A stretch of 64,000 bases of DNA from the NCBI GenBank assembly GCA_050084985.1, contig JBITNC010000001.1, forward strand, positions 150,040,001 through 150,104,000, written 5' to 3'. The DNA comes from Nageia nagi. Lineage: Eukaryota; Pinophyta. Positions 1-11,191 of the stretch are shown in pieces; position 1 is the first letter of the stretch; each line of letters starts with the position of its first letter. Both the position numbers and the translations under genes were made by a program. Under the pieces are notes generated by a model. The model worked only from the letters and a program-made list of their open reading frames with translations. It made no database searches and had not been told where the DNA came from.

Positions 1-960
1 CTCCTTAGGCTTATTATGATGTCGAGATGACCTATTACCATAAAATATAAAGGTATATGAGAGTGCACATGGAAAGGTGCATTTATTTAATAAATTAAAT
101 AAATCAATTTGAATATCTAAAAAGGTGTTTTAATTAAATCAAAATTTCTTTTTAGGTGTTAACAGGTTAGTAAAAATTTAACTTAAATTATTTAATACTA
201 TTTTTTTCTTTTAATATACACTAATAACATTAAATCTTTGATTCATAATAATTTTTGTGCTATTAAATTAATTAATTATGATTTGATATTCATGAAATGA
301 CTTTTTATTTATGATTATTTACTAATATTTATTTAATTATCATTTGCAAGATTCTTCTAAATTGCCTACTAATTAGGGGGTTGCAATGGATACAGATTAG
401 CCAAAGGAAGAACACCATGGAAACCAACATGATAATAGTGATCAATATAGAGTAGGAGATAATGATGAGTATAGTGAGGGTTTCTAGATTATATGATAGC
501 AATGATGATAGTAATTAGTGTGCATGTTCATTAAAAATATTTTCATACATTTATATATATTTTCATCTACATGATTTTGATATTTACAAACATTTTCAAT
601 TAACATTTTATACATTATCAATATATTGTATTTGTAATGTGTTTACATATTATATTGAGTTTCAAATTTTTTCTTCCATTAAATTTAATAATATTTAATT
701 CATTTCAATTCAATTCAATTTATTTAATTCAATTAAATATAGTTAATAAAATTCACTATAATGAATTAATTAATTTTAAAATTCATTCAATTAAATTAAA
801 AAATTTAATATTAAAAAATTCTAAAATATCATTAAAAATACAACAAATAAAAAATTATTATTTTTAAATGCAAAAATTATTTTTTATTTCTAAATTTAAA
901 TGCCTGATGAAGTGGCTGACAAAAATAATGATGATATTTCTAACAAAAATGAAAGCATTT
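1..960. other. AT-rich stretch without recognisable gene
   Basis: No coding similarity is recognised on either strand. Positions 655-890 are low-complexity A/T DNA with many short TTCAATTAA-like words, and the only open frame there (637-867) is a by-product of that composition. A less AT-biased patch at about 385-480 could be a worn coding fragment but cannot be assigned. Confidence 0.6.
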
Positions 961-963
961 TTT

Positions 964-1990
964 TCATATGTCCTGATGATATAGATGACTTTATGCTTGA
1001 TGAAAAGTTCAACTAAAATCTAATGAAAATAAATATGGTAACTCTAATGTTCTATGATTGAAATTTTGACAAAAATACAACTATAGACACTAAGGAACAT
1101 GCTAACATCAATTATTTCATTAGGTATTTTTTTATTTTCTTTAACAAAATAATACTATGTCTAGACATTATGCCTAACGATCGATGCATACTTTCTTGTA
1201 ATGGGAAGAAAAAGAGGTTCATGCCATTAAAGAATGTAAATATAAGGAGAAAAAAAGAGTCAAGCTAAATAAAAGATGAGAAATATCATAAATTTTCCTC
1301 TAGATCCTTCAATAATATTCAAATATTGCTTGTAGAAAAATCTAATTGCTTCATATCCATAGAAAGAATTGGCCAAGGTAGAGGAAGAAGAAGAAGAATA
1401 AGAGGGGCTACATAAGGAAGATTATAAGAAGGCCAATAACACAAGGTAATGGTGGTGAAAATTTGAATAAGAAATGATACTATTGCAATAGATTTGATCT
1501 ATATGAAAGATATTATAGAATCAAGGCTTCTCAAGAAGGGAGAAGTGCAAACTATGGAGAGGAGGATGTCAATTTATTCTTGACATTTTAGAAGATTGAT
1601 CAAACCATACAAGAGACATGGCTACTTGATATAAGATGATCCAACCACATGATAGGATAGGGTTATTTCCTTGCCAATGTTGATAACTCCTTCAAATCTA
1701 AGAAAAGGATAGGTGATAATAGTTCATTGCAAGTTAAGGGGATTGGTTCCATAGATGTGCAAACCAAGGAAGGTAACAAAAAGGTAAATAAAATCTTTTA
1801 CACTCCTAATATCAAATATAATTTACTTAGTGTTGGGAAAATCATGGAAAGAAATTATAAATTAGTGTTTGAGCATGCGAAGTGTGTAATATATGATAAG
1901 AATTATATCAATAGGTTGGTTATAATTGTAGGTCAAAATTTATGATATATGTGATCTAACATGCATAAAAAGATCAAATGCACATACAAA
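964..1990 (+). repeat. Paralogous block, copy 1 (partner at 13046-14064)
   Basis: This stretch and 13046-14064 align through their whole length. Both begin with the same run 'tatgtcctgatgatatagat', pass through the same gag-protease relic and cross into the same gypsy LTR sequence at the same base. The copies differ by scattered substitutions and small indels, so the duplication is old. It covers a junction between two element types, so the composite was probably duplicated after nesting. Confidence 0.8.
1195..1942 (+). pseudogene. Ty1/copia gag C-terminus and protease relic, copy 1
   Basis: A copia Gag-Pol fragment readable only with frameshifts and stops. A basic region (1370-1440) is followed by a worn CCHC zinc knuckle near 1477-1530 (YCNRF..YERYY). 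Next is a protease site at about 1618-1657 reading WLLDIR-x-SNHMIG, where the family has WLLDTGCSNHM, so the catalytic D-T/S-G is broken. The open part (1727-1942) holds the conserved 'FYTPNIKYNLLSVGKIMERN' segment and the 'KCVIYDKN' strand before the GAG-pre-integrase domain. The frame ends at a TGA formed by the first bases of the inserted gypsy LTR. Not functional. Confidence 0.85.
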
Positions 1991-3345
1991 CCTTAAATTA
2001 CATAACTTTGCTTAACTTAATGAGAATTAAGTAGAAAACTTGACAAAGGTAGGTTTAGATCTTTGAATATTAAGCTAAACATTTTTAAGAACATTAATAA
2101 ATCCTATATGCATCTAAATGGGAAGGAGGACCTTCAAACCTAGACCCTTTGAGGAACCTAGGTGAGCATGGGGTGAGTCTCCTCACTAAAAATGGTATGT
2201 GATTCCCCAAGTCCTCAAATCATTAAGAAAAAACAAAATATGTATGCCTATTTATGCAAATGATTATGCCTATCTGATGGCTTCCTAAGCATGGTGCACC
2301 TAGTTGATGCTTCTTAGGTGCATTACACCTATCCCACAATGCTTTATAGGCTCTAAAAACTTCCTAAAACTTCCCTACAACTTTTTATTTCTATTTTTAG
2401 GTGTACAGTGACTATTACCAAGGATGAATTAGATCATGATAGGGAAAAAGTTGATAGATCAAAGAGCTAAATCTTAGATCTAATCTACCCCTCTCCTTAG
2501 GCTATCTTATCAAAATCTTGCTAAAAAATCATAAATTCCATAGGCTTTACATGTGTTTTCCACTTAGGTGGTTAAAAAAATAAGAAAATAAAGAAACTCA
2601 AGATAGAAACAAAATTCAAAATTTCAAGAAAAAGGTAAGGAAAATAACAAATTTGAAGGTTGTAGATGGTTCATGTCAGGTTCACCATTTAATGTAGGTT
2701 GAATTTTTTTGTATATGTGATCTAACATGCATGAATAGGTCAAATGCACATACAAACCTCAAATTACATAACTTTGCTTTACTCTATGAGCATTAGGTAG
2801 AAAACTTGATAAAGATAGGTTCAAATCTTTAAATATTAACCTAAAACTTTGTAAGAACATCAATAAACCCTAAATGCATCTAAATGGGAAGGGAAAACTC
2901 CAAACCTAGGCCTTTTGAGGAACCTAGGTAAGCATGGAGTAAGTATCCTCCCTCTAAATGGAGTGTGAGCCATCAAATCTTAAAATCATTGAGAATAAAT
3001 GAAATATGTATGCCTATTTGCCTTAATGCTTGTGTCTAAATGCTCTTTGAATAATTTCTATGGTGGGTTTTAACTATGAAGATGATCTTTACATGTTTAG
3101 GTGGCTAAAATTGAGATTTAACACATCAAACCCTTGAAAACTTTAAATGCTTAAAAATGTGGAGATCTTTAAATATCCTTGGATCAATTAGATCAAAGGA
3201 TATCCATGAGATCTAATGGATGTTCACAACATGTATTTAAGCTAGGATGAGTTCAAACAATGATTTTAATGGTGAAAACATAAGATAATATGATTTTAAC
3301 CTAAACAACACACTACATGCATGCAATTTGGTGGAGGATACACTT
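1943..3345 (-). mobile_element. Internally deleted minus-strand gypsy element (G2 family)
   Basis: Composite of an LTR piece (1943 to about 2262, matching the left part of the LTR at 14015), a leader segment (about 2263-2709, matching 30470-30908) and a partial 5' LTR (2710 to about 3345, matching 30909 onward). The candidate primer-binding 20-mer at 2668-2687 is identical to that at 30867-30886. Nearly the whole interior was lost, and the far LTR end is missing, so copia sequence resumes soon after 3345. No coding capacity remains. The minus orientation follows from comparison with the fuller element at 14015-32038. Confidence 0.75.
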
Positions 3346-3509
3346 CCTATTTTAGTTGAAGAGTGACATGCAAAAAATAAAGGAGAGGTGATCAAATCAT
3401 AAATTATGCCTTGATGTTCTCTTCTCTTGTTTAACCTTATAACTTTAAATAAGCTACTATAAATGAATATTGAAAAAAGAACATGGAGAGTGAGATTGAA
3501 TAGATCCAA

Positions 3510-4412
3510 AATAATGAATCTTGGGAGCTTTTTCCTCCTTCAAAGCATCAAAATGTTATTGAAGTAAAAATGATCTATAAGATCAAGCAAAATGCTTATG
3601 GTAGAATTGCTAAACATAAGGCTTGGTTGGTGGCTAAGGGATATGTTCAAAAGGAAGGGATTGATTCTAAATAAACATTTGCATCATTTTCCAAACTTGA
3701 CATAGTCTACTCTCTTCTTGCTTTAGTATCATATCTTGTTCTTAGTTTGTACCAAATGGATGTTAAATCTACCTTCCTTAATGCTGATTTAAATAAAGAA
3801 GTGTATGTGAATCAAACCCAAGTATTTGCTATTGGTAGCCATGAAAATAAAGTGTACCAATTGAAAAAAGCTCTCTATGGTCTCAAACAAGCATCAAGAG
3901 CCTAGTATTCCCAAATTGATACCTACTTTCACTTCAATGGTTATCAAAGGTGCTCCATTTAAGCTATCCTATACACTAAGGTATTCATCCATGATTTCAT
4001 CATCATATATTTGTATATTGATTATATTATATTCATGAGCACTTCTTATTCCATGTTGCAACATTCAAAACTACCATGATTAAGGATTTTGAGAGGAGTG
4101 ATTTGGGTGACATGGAATACTTTCTTAGCATGCAAGTTCAATAGTCATCCTTTGGCATCTTCATCACTCATTCCACATATGGTTATGGCATGCTTTCCAT
4201 GAAGTATTGCAAACCTTTTAACATGAAAAATGTGCTTGGCACCAAAATAATTAATTAGGATCTTCTCCTCTTATGAATGCAATCCTATACCAATCACTTG
4301 TTAGTAGTATGATGTATCTCACTTCCACCCAAACATTTATCATGTATGTAGTTAGCCTTATGAATAGATTCATGCATTCTCCATATGAATCTCATTGGAA
4401 ATTTTCTAATAG
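3510..4412 (+). pseudogene. Ty1/copia reverse transcriptase relic, 5' part
   Basis: The copia RT can be followed through several frames. It starts with 'WELFPPSKHQNVIEVKMIYK', then RIAKHKAWLVAKGYVQKEG (near 3600-3655), YQMDVKSTFLNADL (near 3750-3790), VYQLKKALYGLKQASRA (near 3855-3903), and the catalytic box near 4013-4024, now YIDY in place of YVDD. The end (MNRFMHSPYESHWKFSN) belongs to the connection to RNase H. It is cut at 4412 by E1 and resumes at 12971. Many stops make it dead. It probably belongs with the gag-protease relic at 1195-1942. Confidence 0.85.
4408..4412. repeat. Target site duplication of E1, left (AATAG)
   Basis: The five bases AATAG directly before the E1 left LTR are repeated at 12971-12975 directly after its right LTR. 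Removing E1 and one copy rejoins the copia RT/RNase H sequence, which confirms the insertion. Confidence 0.92.
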
Positions 4413-4851
4413 TGTTGCAATGAAAATTGAGCTGGAAAGTAGAATAACATAAAATAGACATTACTCATCAATCTTCATTGAACCTCGAATTATGTAACAC
4501 AAATAAACATGTTGTAATTTGCAAAAATGATATTCAATTTCAGTTCAAACTACAATATGCCCTTAAAAGGGACTTTTACAAATGTATGTGCCAAAATAAG
4601 AGTATTAGATCTCCATTGTTTTTTGGGTTGCTTGCTTCTTTTCTTGATGTAGATAACCTGTAAATCCTACACACATGCAAGAGACAATAACATCAAAGCA
4701 TATATGTATAATATTGTATTGAATTGAAACTAGCATAAAACAATAAAATGTATGAGCACACAAGATTTTGGCAGCATTACCCTACTTCAAAATGGGTTCT
4801 ATTGGGTGCTAATTCTCTCCATTCTCCCTCTATTCATTCATCTTTAGCTTG

Positions 4852-4861
4852 TATTTATAGA
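4852..4861 (-). promoter_or_regulatory. TATA box of E1 3' LTR
   Basis: On the minus strand the sequence reads CTATAAATAC, downstream of the U3 array and about 440 bp before the LTR end. The same box occurs at the matching place in the 5' LTR (11630-11640). Position and sequence fit an LTR promoter; no transcript evidence is available. Confidence 0.6.
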
Positions 4862-5220
4862 TTTCGGGAGGAATGTTCCAACGCGGATAAGAGGAGATGA
4901 AAAGCCATTCGTAACTGACCTCTCTAGCCACCTCATCTTAGAAGACGAAACGTTCCAACTTCCCTTTTGAATTTTGTTCGGCTGCTGCAAATTTAAATTT
5001 GTTTGTTGTTTAACTGCAATCATGAATGCATATTAGGATCCCTGAGAGTAACAATCCGTAGTCATTAATAACAACATTTTGGAATGCAAACGTTCTGGAA
5101 TGAAGTATTCTGGAAGTAAGTGTTTCGGAGATAAGTGTTCCGGAATTAAATGTTCCGGAGATGATTGTTCCAGAAGTAAGTGTTCCGGAAGGAAATGATA
5201 AAGCTTAGTTGTAGAAAAGC

Positions 5221-6125
5221 CCGGGTCCCTGAAGTGCTGACATCAGCCCGAGGTGATTAAATATCCAGAACTAGTATAACATTCCAGAATTACGATAATG
5301 ACGTCACGGGGAGAAACAAAGTTCATAGTTTTAACTGAAACTGGGTCCCGGAGGTGATGACATCATCCAGGGGTGATGAAATATCCAGAACCAGTATAAC
5401 ATTCTGGAATTCTGACGATGACGTCACGGGGGAAACAAAGTTCATAGTTTTAACTGAAACTGGGTCCCGGAGGTGCTGACGTCATCCCGAGGTGATTAAA
5501 TATCCGGAACCAGTATAACATTCTGGAATTCTGACGATGACATCACAGGGGGAAACAAAGTTCACAATTTTGACTGAACCCGGGTCCCGAAAGTGATGAC
5601 GTCATTCAGGGGTGATGAAATATCTAGAACCAGTATAACATTTCGGAATTCTGACGATGACATCATGGGGGGAAACAAAGTTCATAGTTTTGACTGAACC
5701 TGGGTCCCGGAGGTGATGACATCATCCGGGGGTGATGAAATATCTGGAACCAGTATAACATTCTGGAATTCTGATGATGACATCATGGGGGGAGACAAAG
5801 TTCACAGTTTTAACTGAACCCGGGTCCTGGAAGTGCTGACATCATCCCGAGGTCATTAAATATCTGAAACCAGTATAACATTTCGGAATTCTGATGATGA
5901 CATCATAGGGGGAAACAAAGTTCACAGTTTTAACTGAACCCGGGTCCTAGAAGTGCTGACATCATCCCGAGGTCATTAAATATCCAGAACCAGTATAACA
6001 TTTCAGAATTCTGATGATGACATCATGGGGGGAAACAAAGTTCATAGTTTTAACTAAACCCGGGTCCCGGAGGTGATGACATCATCCGGGGGTGATGAAG
6101 ATCTGGAACCAGTATAACATTCCGG
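5221..6125 (-). repeat. 120-bp tandem array in E1 3' LTR U3 (about 7.5 copies)
   Basis: Units begin near 5221, 5341, 5460, 5580, 5700, 5820, 5940 and 6060, the last incomplete. Each unit has a CCCGGGTCCCGG-like start, a first TGACGTCA-type site, a 'GGAACCAGTATAACATT' stretch, a GGAATTC-type word and a second TGACGTCA-type site, followed by a G-run and AAACAAAGTTCA. The array is far richer in G+C than its surroundings and lies upstream of the TATA box, so it occupies an enhancer position. Confidence 0.93.
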
Positions 6126-6191
6126 AATTGAGAAGATAAAGCCGAAAAGCCCGCACTGAACTAATAATAGTGTTTATTTTGAGTGTCTACA

Positions 6192-6205
6192 TTTTGCCCC
6201 TTTTT
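6192..6205 (-). other. Polypurine tract of E1
   Basis: Read on the minus strand, AAAAAGGGGCAAAA abuts the LTR start (TGTAGACA). The same tract adjoins the G4 LTR at 39984, and similar tracts adjoin G2 (15140) and G3 (47253). It primes plus-strand DNA synthesis in LTR elements and fixes the element orientation. Confidence 0.85.
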
Positions 6206-9200
6206 GAAATTATCAATCGAAAAATGTGATTGATGATTTCAAAAATATATAATGGGAAACTTTGTTGCTTGACAGTTTATTATTGCCTTTTCACAATGTA
6301 AGTTTTGACTCAATTTCTTAGGTGAATCAAACTTTATCAAACTATGATAACATGTGTGTTACTTTTATACTTGATGTAATTTTTGAAAACAAATTTGCAT
6401 ATACCTTAGAAGTAACTGTTCTCGGTATGACAATGTGTTGAGCTTGTATGACAGCTGCATGACATTTCTGTTATGTCATTTTATGTGTCTAAGCGCACAT
6501 GTACCGTATAAGCCTTCCTTAGTATATGAGTTTTGATGATGTTGCCTTTTGTCCCGACAACAGGGTTTCAAGATGATCTCATGTAACAAAGATACATCAC
6601 ATTTTTATCATTATTTGATTTCCTAACCAATTTAAGGCTGTTTTTGAGAAAAACTAAATGTTTTTAGGGTTATCTTCAAACGCAGCATTTTACTTCCAGT
6701 CACCGACGTTTAGTTTCGGTCGCCAGGGCTATTTACCATTGCTGATTTGTCGACTTCCAGCTGTTGATACTTACCATATTCAACATGCCTCCACGTAGAT
6801 TTGAATAGGATAGATTTCGTAGATTAAGCTTAGGAAGTTCATGATTCATTGTAATGATGTGGTGAGCAAACATAGTCATGTATCTTAAGGAGATACAAAC
6901 AAACTAACATGTTATCATTGTAAGACTTATACAAATACCACTAGACTCATAAGTAGATTATAATATACTTGAGTTGGTAAGTGGTTAAGTCAAGACTCGC
7001 ACACTTGAGTTTTGTTAACTTATGTACGAATATTTTAAATCTTGATTTTGTTGGTTGATGGTAGAGGCAAATGATTTGCTTTGGGTCATGGACAATCATA
7101 GTTGCCCCAGATTATGATCAAACATAAACCTTTTGAATTTTCGCAATCAAAGTATTTTGAAAATAAGTTCTACATTTTACTAAGTACTCATGCTTGTCTA
7201 CAACACGCTATTTTATGGAACGCTGTATTCCATAGGCTCTATGCCATTAGCATGTATGTGACGTGGAGTCCTTTCAAAGTAGATAACATTTTAATGTTTG
7301 ATAATTCTGCTATTTGCCCCAGCAGAATGGGTTTCATGATTATTTCTTGCGAAAATCATTAGAAATATGTTTTTCCATGATTGAGGTTTTTTGTTGAACT
7401 TGACTTGAAAACAAGACAAATGCATTCTACCTCATTTATCGAGATAGTGATACAAAATCAAGTTTGCTACAAAAATCAACATAATGATAGATGATATATA
7501 TTATGTATTTTGTTATTCATTCTTAAGGAATTTAAAAGCATGATTTCTAAACTTTAATCATGAACTTACTTTGATGTGCCACACATTGATGGTGTATCTC
7601 AAGATTGAATAAGTGTTTCGATTATTGTTATCAGTTTTATTGTTATTTCAATCATCGATGTTGATTTTGATATTATTAAATATTTTCAAATTTAAGGATA
7701 ATGATTTGAAAAATTACAGTATTAGATTGTATCATTTATCAAACTTGATTGCTAATACTTTTTATTTTATGATAACATGTACCAAGGATATGGAATAAGA
7801 TGTAACACACATTCAATTTATGGGTAGATGATGATGAATGGAAAGGGAATAAGAACATCGACTTCCAATTCCAAGGGAAGAGCAACTTCTTACTCTCGAT
7901 CCCAAGGAATGATGGAAGCTACAAAATTTAACAATGTTCTAAGGTGTTGGACTGAAAGGGATATGATAGGAAGAGAACATTGACTTCCAATTCAATGGGA
8001 AGAACAATTTCTTATTCTCGATCCCAAAGAATAATGGAAGCTATAAAATTTAACAATGTTCTAGGGTTGGCTTTTATCAATCTATTAAGGGCAATTTCTT
8101 GCTTAAATTTATGGATAAGAATAGAAGCAAAAGGTTTTAACAACAACAATGTTGACTCCCATATTAATGGGGAGAGCAATTACTCGCTTTTTTTCAAATA
8201 ATATGGAAACACCTCCAATTTAACAATCAGTAAAGATGGATTAGGAAATATATGGATGTTGGATAATAAAATATGAAAGTTGGTATAGTATAATGTGCAT
8301 GGGGGATGGTGGATGTTAATATGTAAAGAGTATAACAAATGAATGGACATAGGATGTATTGAATATTTAGAGAGATAAACTAATCAACTCATCAAGGCAT
8401 TGATAAACATAAGTGTAATATTAATTACTATGTAATAATAAATAGTATGGGATGGAGGCATGGGATGATGAAGAAATGTAATGATCATAATATTCAAGTT
8501 GACCATATTACCCAATCATCATTAGATTTTTTCTTCTTTAGATGATATAAAACAAAGTCATGATGTTTTCAAAATTATCATAGACTCATGTGTGTGCAAT
8601 GATGTTTATTTCCATCTCTAGACAATCTCAAACTAAATGTCACAAGAGCATAAAATATATAAGCTAGTTCATCCATATGAAACGTATATAGGTCCATAGG
8701 AAAGAAGGTCGCTAACCAATATGGACATGTCGCCACTCATAAGGTATGCCCCATTGCCAGACAAGCGTCCATAGCCCCGATGAGGATTAACCCCTTGATC
8801 TCGTTATAACCCAAGAATCTTTGTAGCACTTTCTTCTCTTTTTTTTTTTTTTTTTTTTTTTTACTATCCAATGATTCTTGGGTTCGAGATGAAGCGAATA
8901 ATAGGATGAACATGAAATACTTTCACTCGAAATCATGCTCTTGTAACACCTCATTCTTGACTGTTTTAAGATTATTTAAATGTGAAGATGTGTATGAGTC
9001 CGTAATAACCTTAAGTGTATCATAGTCATGTTTGTTTATCATCCAAAGTTTCAAGAATTTCATGATGAAGGTTGATAAAGTCAATAAGAATATTAATTTC
9101 ATAAACTATTTCCTTTTACAATAAGTATTAGACATATTTGTATAATGGTATGGAGGTGATCATGGATAATTTATAGTATATATGCCTTGATGCATTGTTA

Positions 9201-9370
9201 GAATACAATCTAATACTCAAATATTCCAACATAATGGGGGATGAATATGAGGTGGAAAAAAGGGAAGACATGGAAATGCCATAAACATATAATAACCTGC
9301 TTCACAATCAGATATGATCATTTTAGTTTTTTAATCATATTTTGATGTTTGTGTGATTTCTAAATCATGT
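6206..9370 (-). other. E1 non-coding 3' region
   Basis: About 3.2 kb with no credible reading frame, yet clearly homologous, in reverse, to the 3' region of E3 (59280-64000). Landmarks: a GTCACCGACGTTTA/GGTCGCCAGG word cluster at 6690-6730; segments near 6560 and 7330 each holding 'GGGTTTCA(A/T)GAT'-type text, which are two units of a longer diverged tandem expanded in E3; the 121-bp repeats at 7857-8230; a poly-T tract (8841-8862) and another at 9379-9397. Open frames here (for example 7102-7362) are not conserved in E3 as proteins. Confidence 0.7.
7857..8230 (-). repeat. Tandem repeat in E1 3' region (3 diverged units)
   Basis: Three copies of a block centred on 'GACTTCCAATTC..GGGAAGAGCAA..TCGATCCCAA.GAATGATGGAAGCTA' words start near 7857, 7978 and 8150. 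The first two are about 121 bp apart and very similar; the third is decayed. E3 keeps the same three blocks in reverse at about 60570-60910, so the array predates the split of the two elements. Confidence 0.75.
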
Positions 9371-9374
9371 TTGG

Positions 9375-9720
9375 ATGATTTTTTTTTTTTTTTTTTTGGA
9401 GGGCAATTGCCCCAATGTGATCTATGTGAAACATGAGGAGATCAAAAGTAAGATGGAGGACGACTGCCCCAATGTGAACGATGTGAAGGAGATTGAACAT
9501 CCTTACGCAAATAACACAATTCACCATTGTTTAATTGTATGGAATGTATGTATGTATTTTGTAGATGATGTAAATTGCTATCTATCAATAAAGGTATATC
9601 TACAACTGCCTTCACTTTATTAGGATCAAAAATTAAATTACAATGTGAATAAGGATCTGGATCCTTAAACACACAATGAACTTTATCCTTGTAGATGTAT
9701 TTTAAACATCCATGGTAGGT
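9375..9720 (-). pseudogene. E1 Gag-protease remnant
   Basis: The minus strand matches two separate parts of the E3 frame joined by a deletion: the end of the protease region (LPWMFK.. , like HGCLKYIHEG at 58700) and the post-protease tail (VDIPLLIDSNLHHLQNTYIH, then SPSHRSHWGS). Upstream gag and the protease active site are missing. The tail is nearly the same in E1 and E3, so it was part of the family's normal product rather than random readthrough. No activity is possible from this fragment. Confidence 0.75.
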
Positions 9721-10319
9721 TGAGTAATTCTAAATAATATTCGCAAGTTTCTATAGCTCTTGGCTTGGTTCTAGAAGAGTCTCCTTTTTTGACTCCTACC
9801 TAAAGGAGAGTCACCTTGGTAATCACCTCCAAGTGTGACTGGCTCTATGGCTTCAAGTGTGTTATGTCGGTGGGTACAAAGAAATAAGAATTAACGGTGG
9901 GTAGTGACATCCAACTCGTTAATGTTCAATTATATCCTTTAAGGCCTTATGAAATGTAATTTAAACAAGTAAGATGCAATAATGCATACTACCCTCCCCA
10001 ACATTCATGTCCATTTACTTATCTTATCTTAATGTGATACAATCAAAGTTTATTATAAGATTGATCTTGGCCTTAATAAACCCCGTTGTTCTTTTCCAAT
10101 TATGATGCGATTTTATTATCCAACCTCTTAGTGATGTTCATTAACCCCTTCCAGCTGTGGAAGTATTATGTGTAGATAAATTAATTAAATGTGGTTCAAT
10201 TATTCCTCCAAGGGTCACATCCCTTCGACCTCCAATGGAGTGGTAAGGGCAGACCTCTTCAAGAGTGTTAATGTGAAGTACATTTCCAAATAAGATGTGC
10301 AAAAATTTTACCTCTTTCA

Positions 10320-10700
10320 CTTAACTTATTTCTGATCACTTAAGGTCGCTCGAAGTGCAAAAGTGAGAGCATACTTTGTTAAGTGAAAGTACTTAATATG
10401 TTCGAATCCACCCAATTCATTAGCCCTTTAGTGTAATTTGTACTATCCAAAACCCCGATCTATTTCCTTAAGTTCATTCCAAATTAAGTGTGATTCATTT
10501 ACCTCTTCCAATTGTGGGAAGTATTATGTGTAGTAAATTGCCTCCTCTTACTAGTAAGAGGTAATTAGATGTAGATAAATTAACCCAATTAATGATAGTG
10601 TGAGTGTGAAAGAAGAAAAGTTAATTTACCCCTTCTTATCAAGTCTATTCTGGTCACCTTAGATCGCTCGAAGCGCAAAGGGAGAGCATAAGTAGACAAG
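10320..10700 (-). repeat. Paired conserved leader hairpins, E1
   Basis: On the minus strand, GCTCTCACTTTTGCACTTCG (from about 10373) and GCTCTCCCTTTGCGCTTCGA (from about 10693) each lead into GCGA(T/C)CTAAGGTGA-like text, about 320 bp apart. CGCTTCGAGCG is a perfect 4-bp stem with a 3-nt loop. E3 has the same pair at 54040-54080 and 54305-54345. Position between PBS and gag suggests a packaging or dimerisation role by analogy; not shown. Confidence 0.6.
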
Positions 10701-10917
10701 ATAAAAAATATTACATGTGTACGTACCCTTTACCTAAAGCATAAAAATAAATACATAACTTCATACATAAAGCAAATTAATAAAAGATATGCTTTTAACC
10801 TTTTCTACCCATTCTTATATGCACTCTAAGCAAAGGAATCACACTCACAAATATTTTTTCATAACATAATTTCATTTTATTTTTTCAGAAATTGCAAAAA
10901 GAGAAAAAATGACCTGG

Positions 10918-11040
10918 ATATGAGTCACCGGCATTTAGACAAGAAACACTGGCGTTTAAAGATAGTCGTCAGTGTTTGAGTCCCAGTCACTGGCATTTAA
11001 TGATAGTCACCGGCGTTCTATACCAGTCGTCAGCGTCTCT
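10918..11040 (-). repeat. GTCACCGGCGTTTA word cluster near E1 PBS
   Basis: At least six variants of a 14-base word (GTCACCGGCATTTA, AACACTGGCGTTTA, GTCGTCAGTGTTT, GTCACTGGCATTTA, GTCACCGGCGTTC, GTCGTCAGCGTCT) occur in 120 bp. The same word appears at the other end of the element at 6690-6730. Not tandem in strict period. Confidence 0.75.
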
Positions 11041-11171
11041 GGAACAAATTCCTAAAAAAAAACACAGAACCCAGAATTTGAAGTTGGTACGCGGAAAAAA
11101 AAAATCCAAAAAATTCAGAGAACAGAAAGGTAAAATTATAAACAAGAAATCTCCCTCTCAAAAATAGAGGG

Positions 11172-11188
11172 CCCTCCTTCTAGCGCCA
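11172..11188 (-). other. Primer binding site of E1
   Basis: Read on the minus strand, the LTR end is followed by TTC and then TGGCGCTAGAAGGAGGG. A TGG start three bases from the LTR end is the expected form of a tRNA primer site. E3 has the same site with two transitions (TAGTGCTAG..). The tRNA species was not determined. Confidence 0.8.
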
Positions 11189-11191
11189 GAA

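Larger units (their letters stand above)
4413..6191 (-). repeat. E1 3' LTR (1779 bp)
   Basis: On the minus strand it starts TGTAGACACTC and ends ..TTGCAACA. The order in the transcription direction is: U3 with the 120-bp array (6130-5221), short TTCCGGAA-type motifs (about 5200-5090), a TATA box (TATAAATA, 4852-4860), then R-U5. The proximal 600 bp differ from the partner LTR at only a few bases, while the CG-rich U3 array differs at many C/T and G/A positions. Confidence 0.92.
9721..11171 (-). other. E1 leader (5' untranslated region)
   Basis: Non-coding DNA between the PBS and the Gag remnant, homologous to 53584-55100 of E3. It holds two copies of a conserved hairpin word (near 10330-10385 and 10645-10695; minus strand CGCTTCGAGCG in the second) and, close to the PBS, a cluster of GTCACCGGCGTTTA-like words (10918-11040). 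Confidence 0.7.

Noticed and set aside
5221-6125. Regular 120-bp repeats as a possible CRISPR array or satellite centromere repeat
   Set aside because: Units are directly adjacent with no unique spacers, and the array is confined to the U3 of both LTRs of one element.
7102-7362. 86-residue plus frame in the E1 3' region
   Set aside because: The homologous place in E3 (61640-61870) is open in a different frame and strand, so no protein is conserved.
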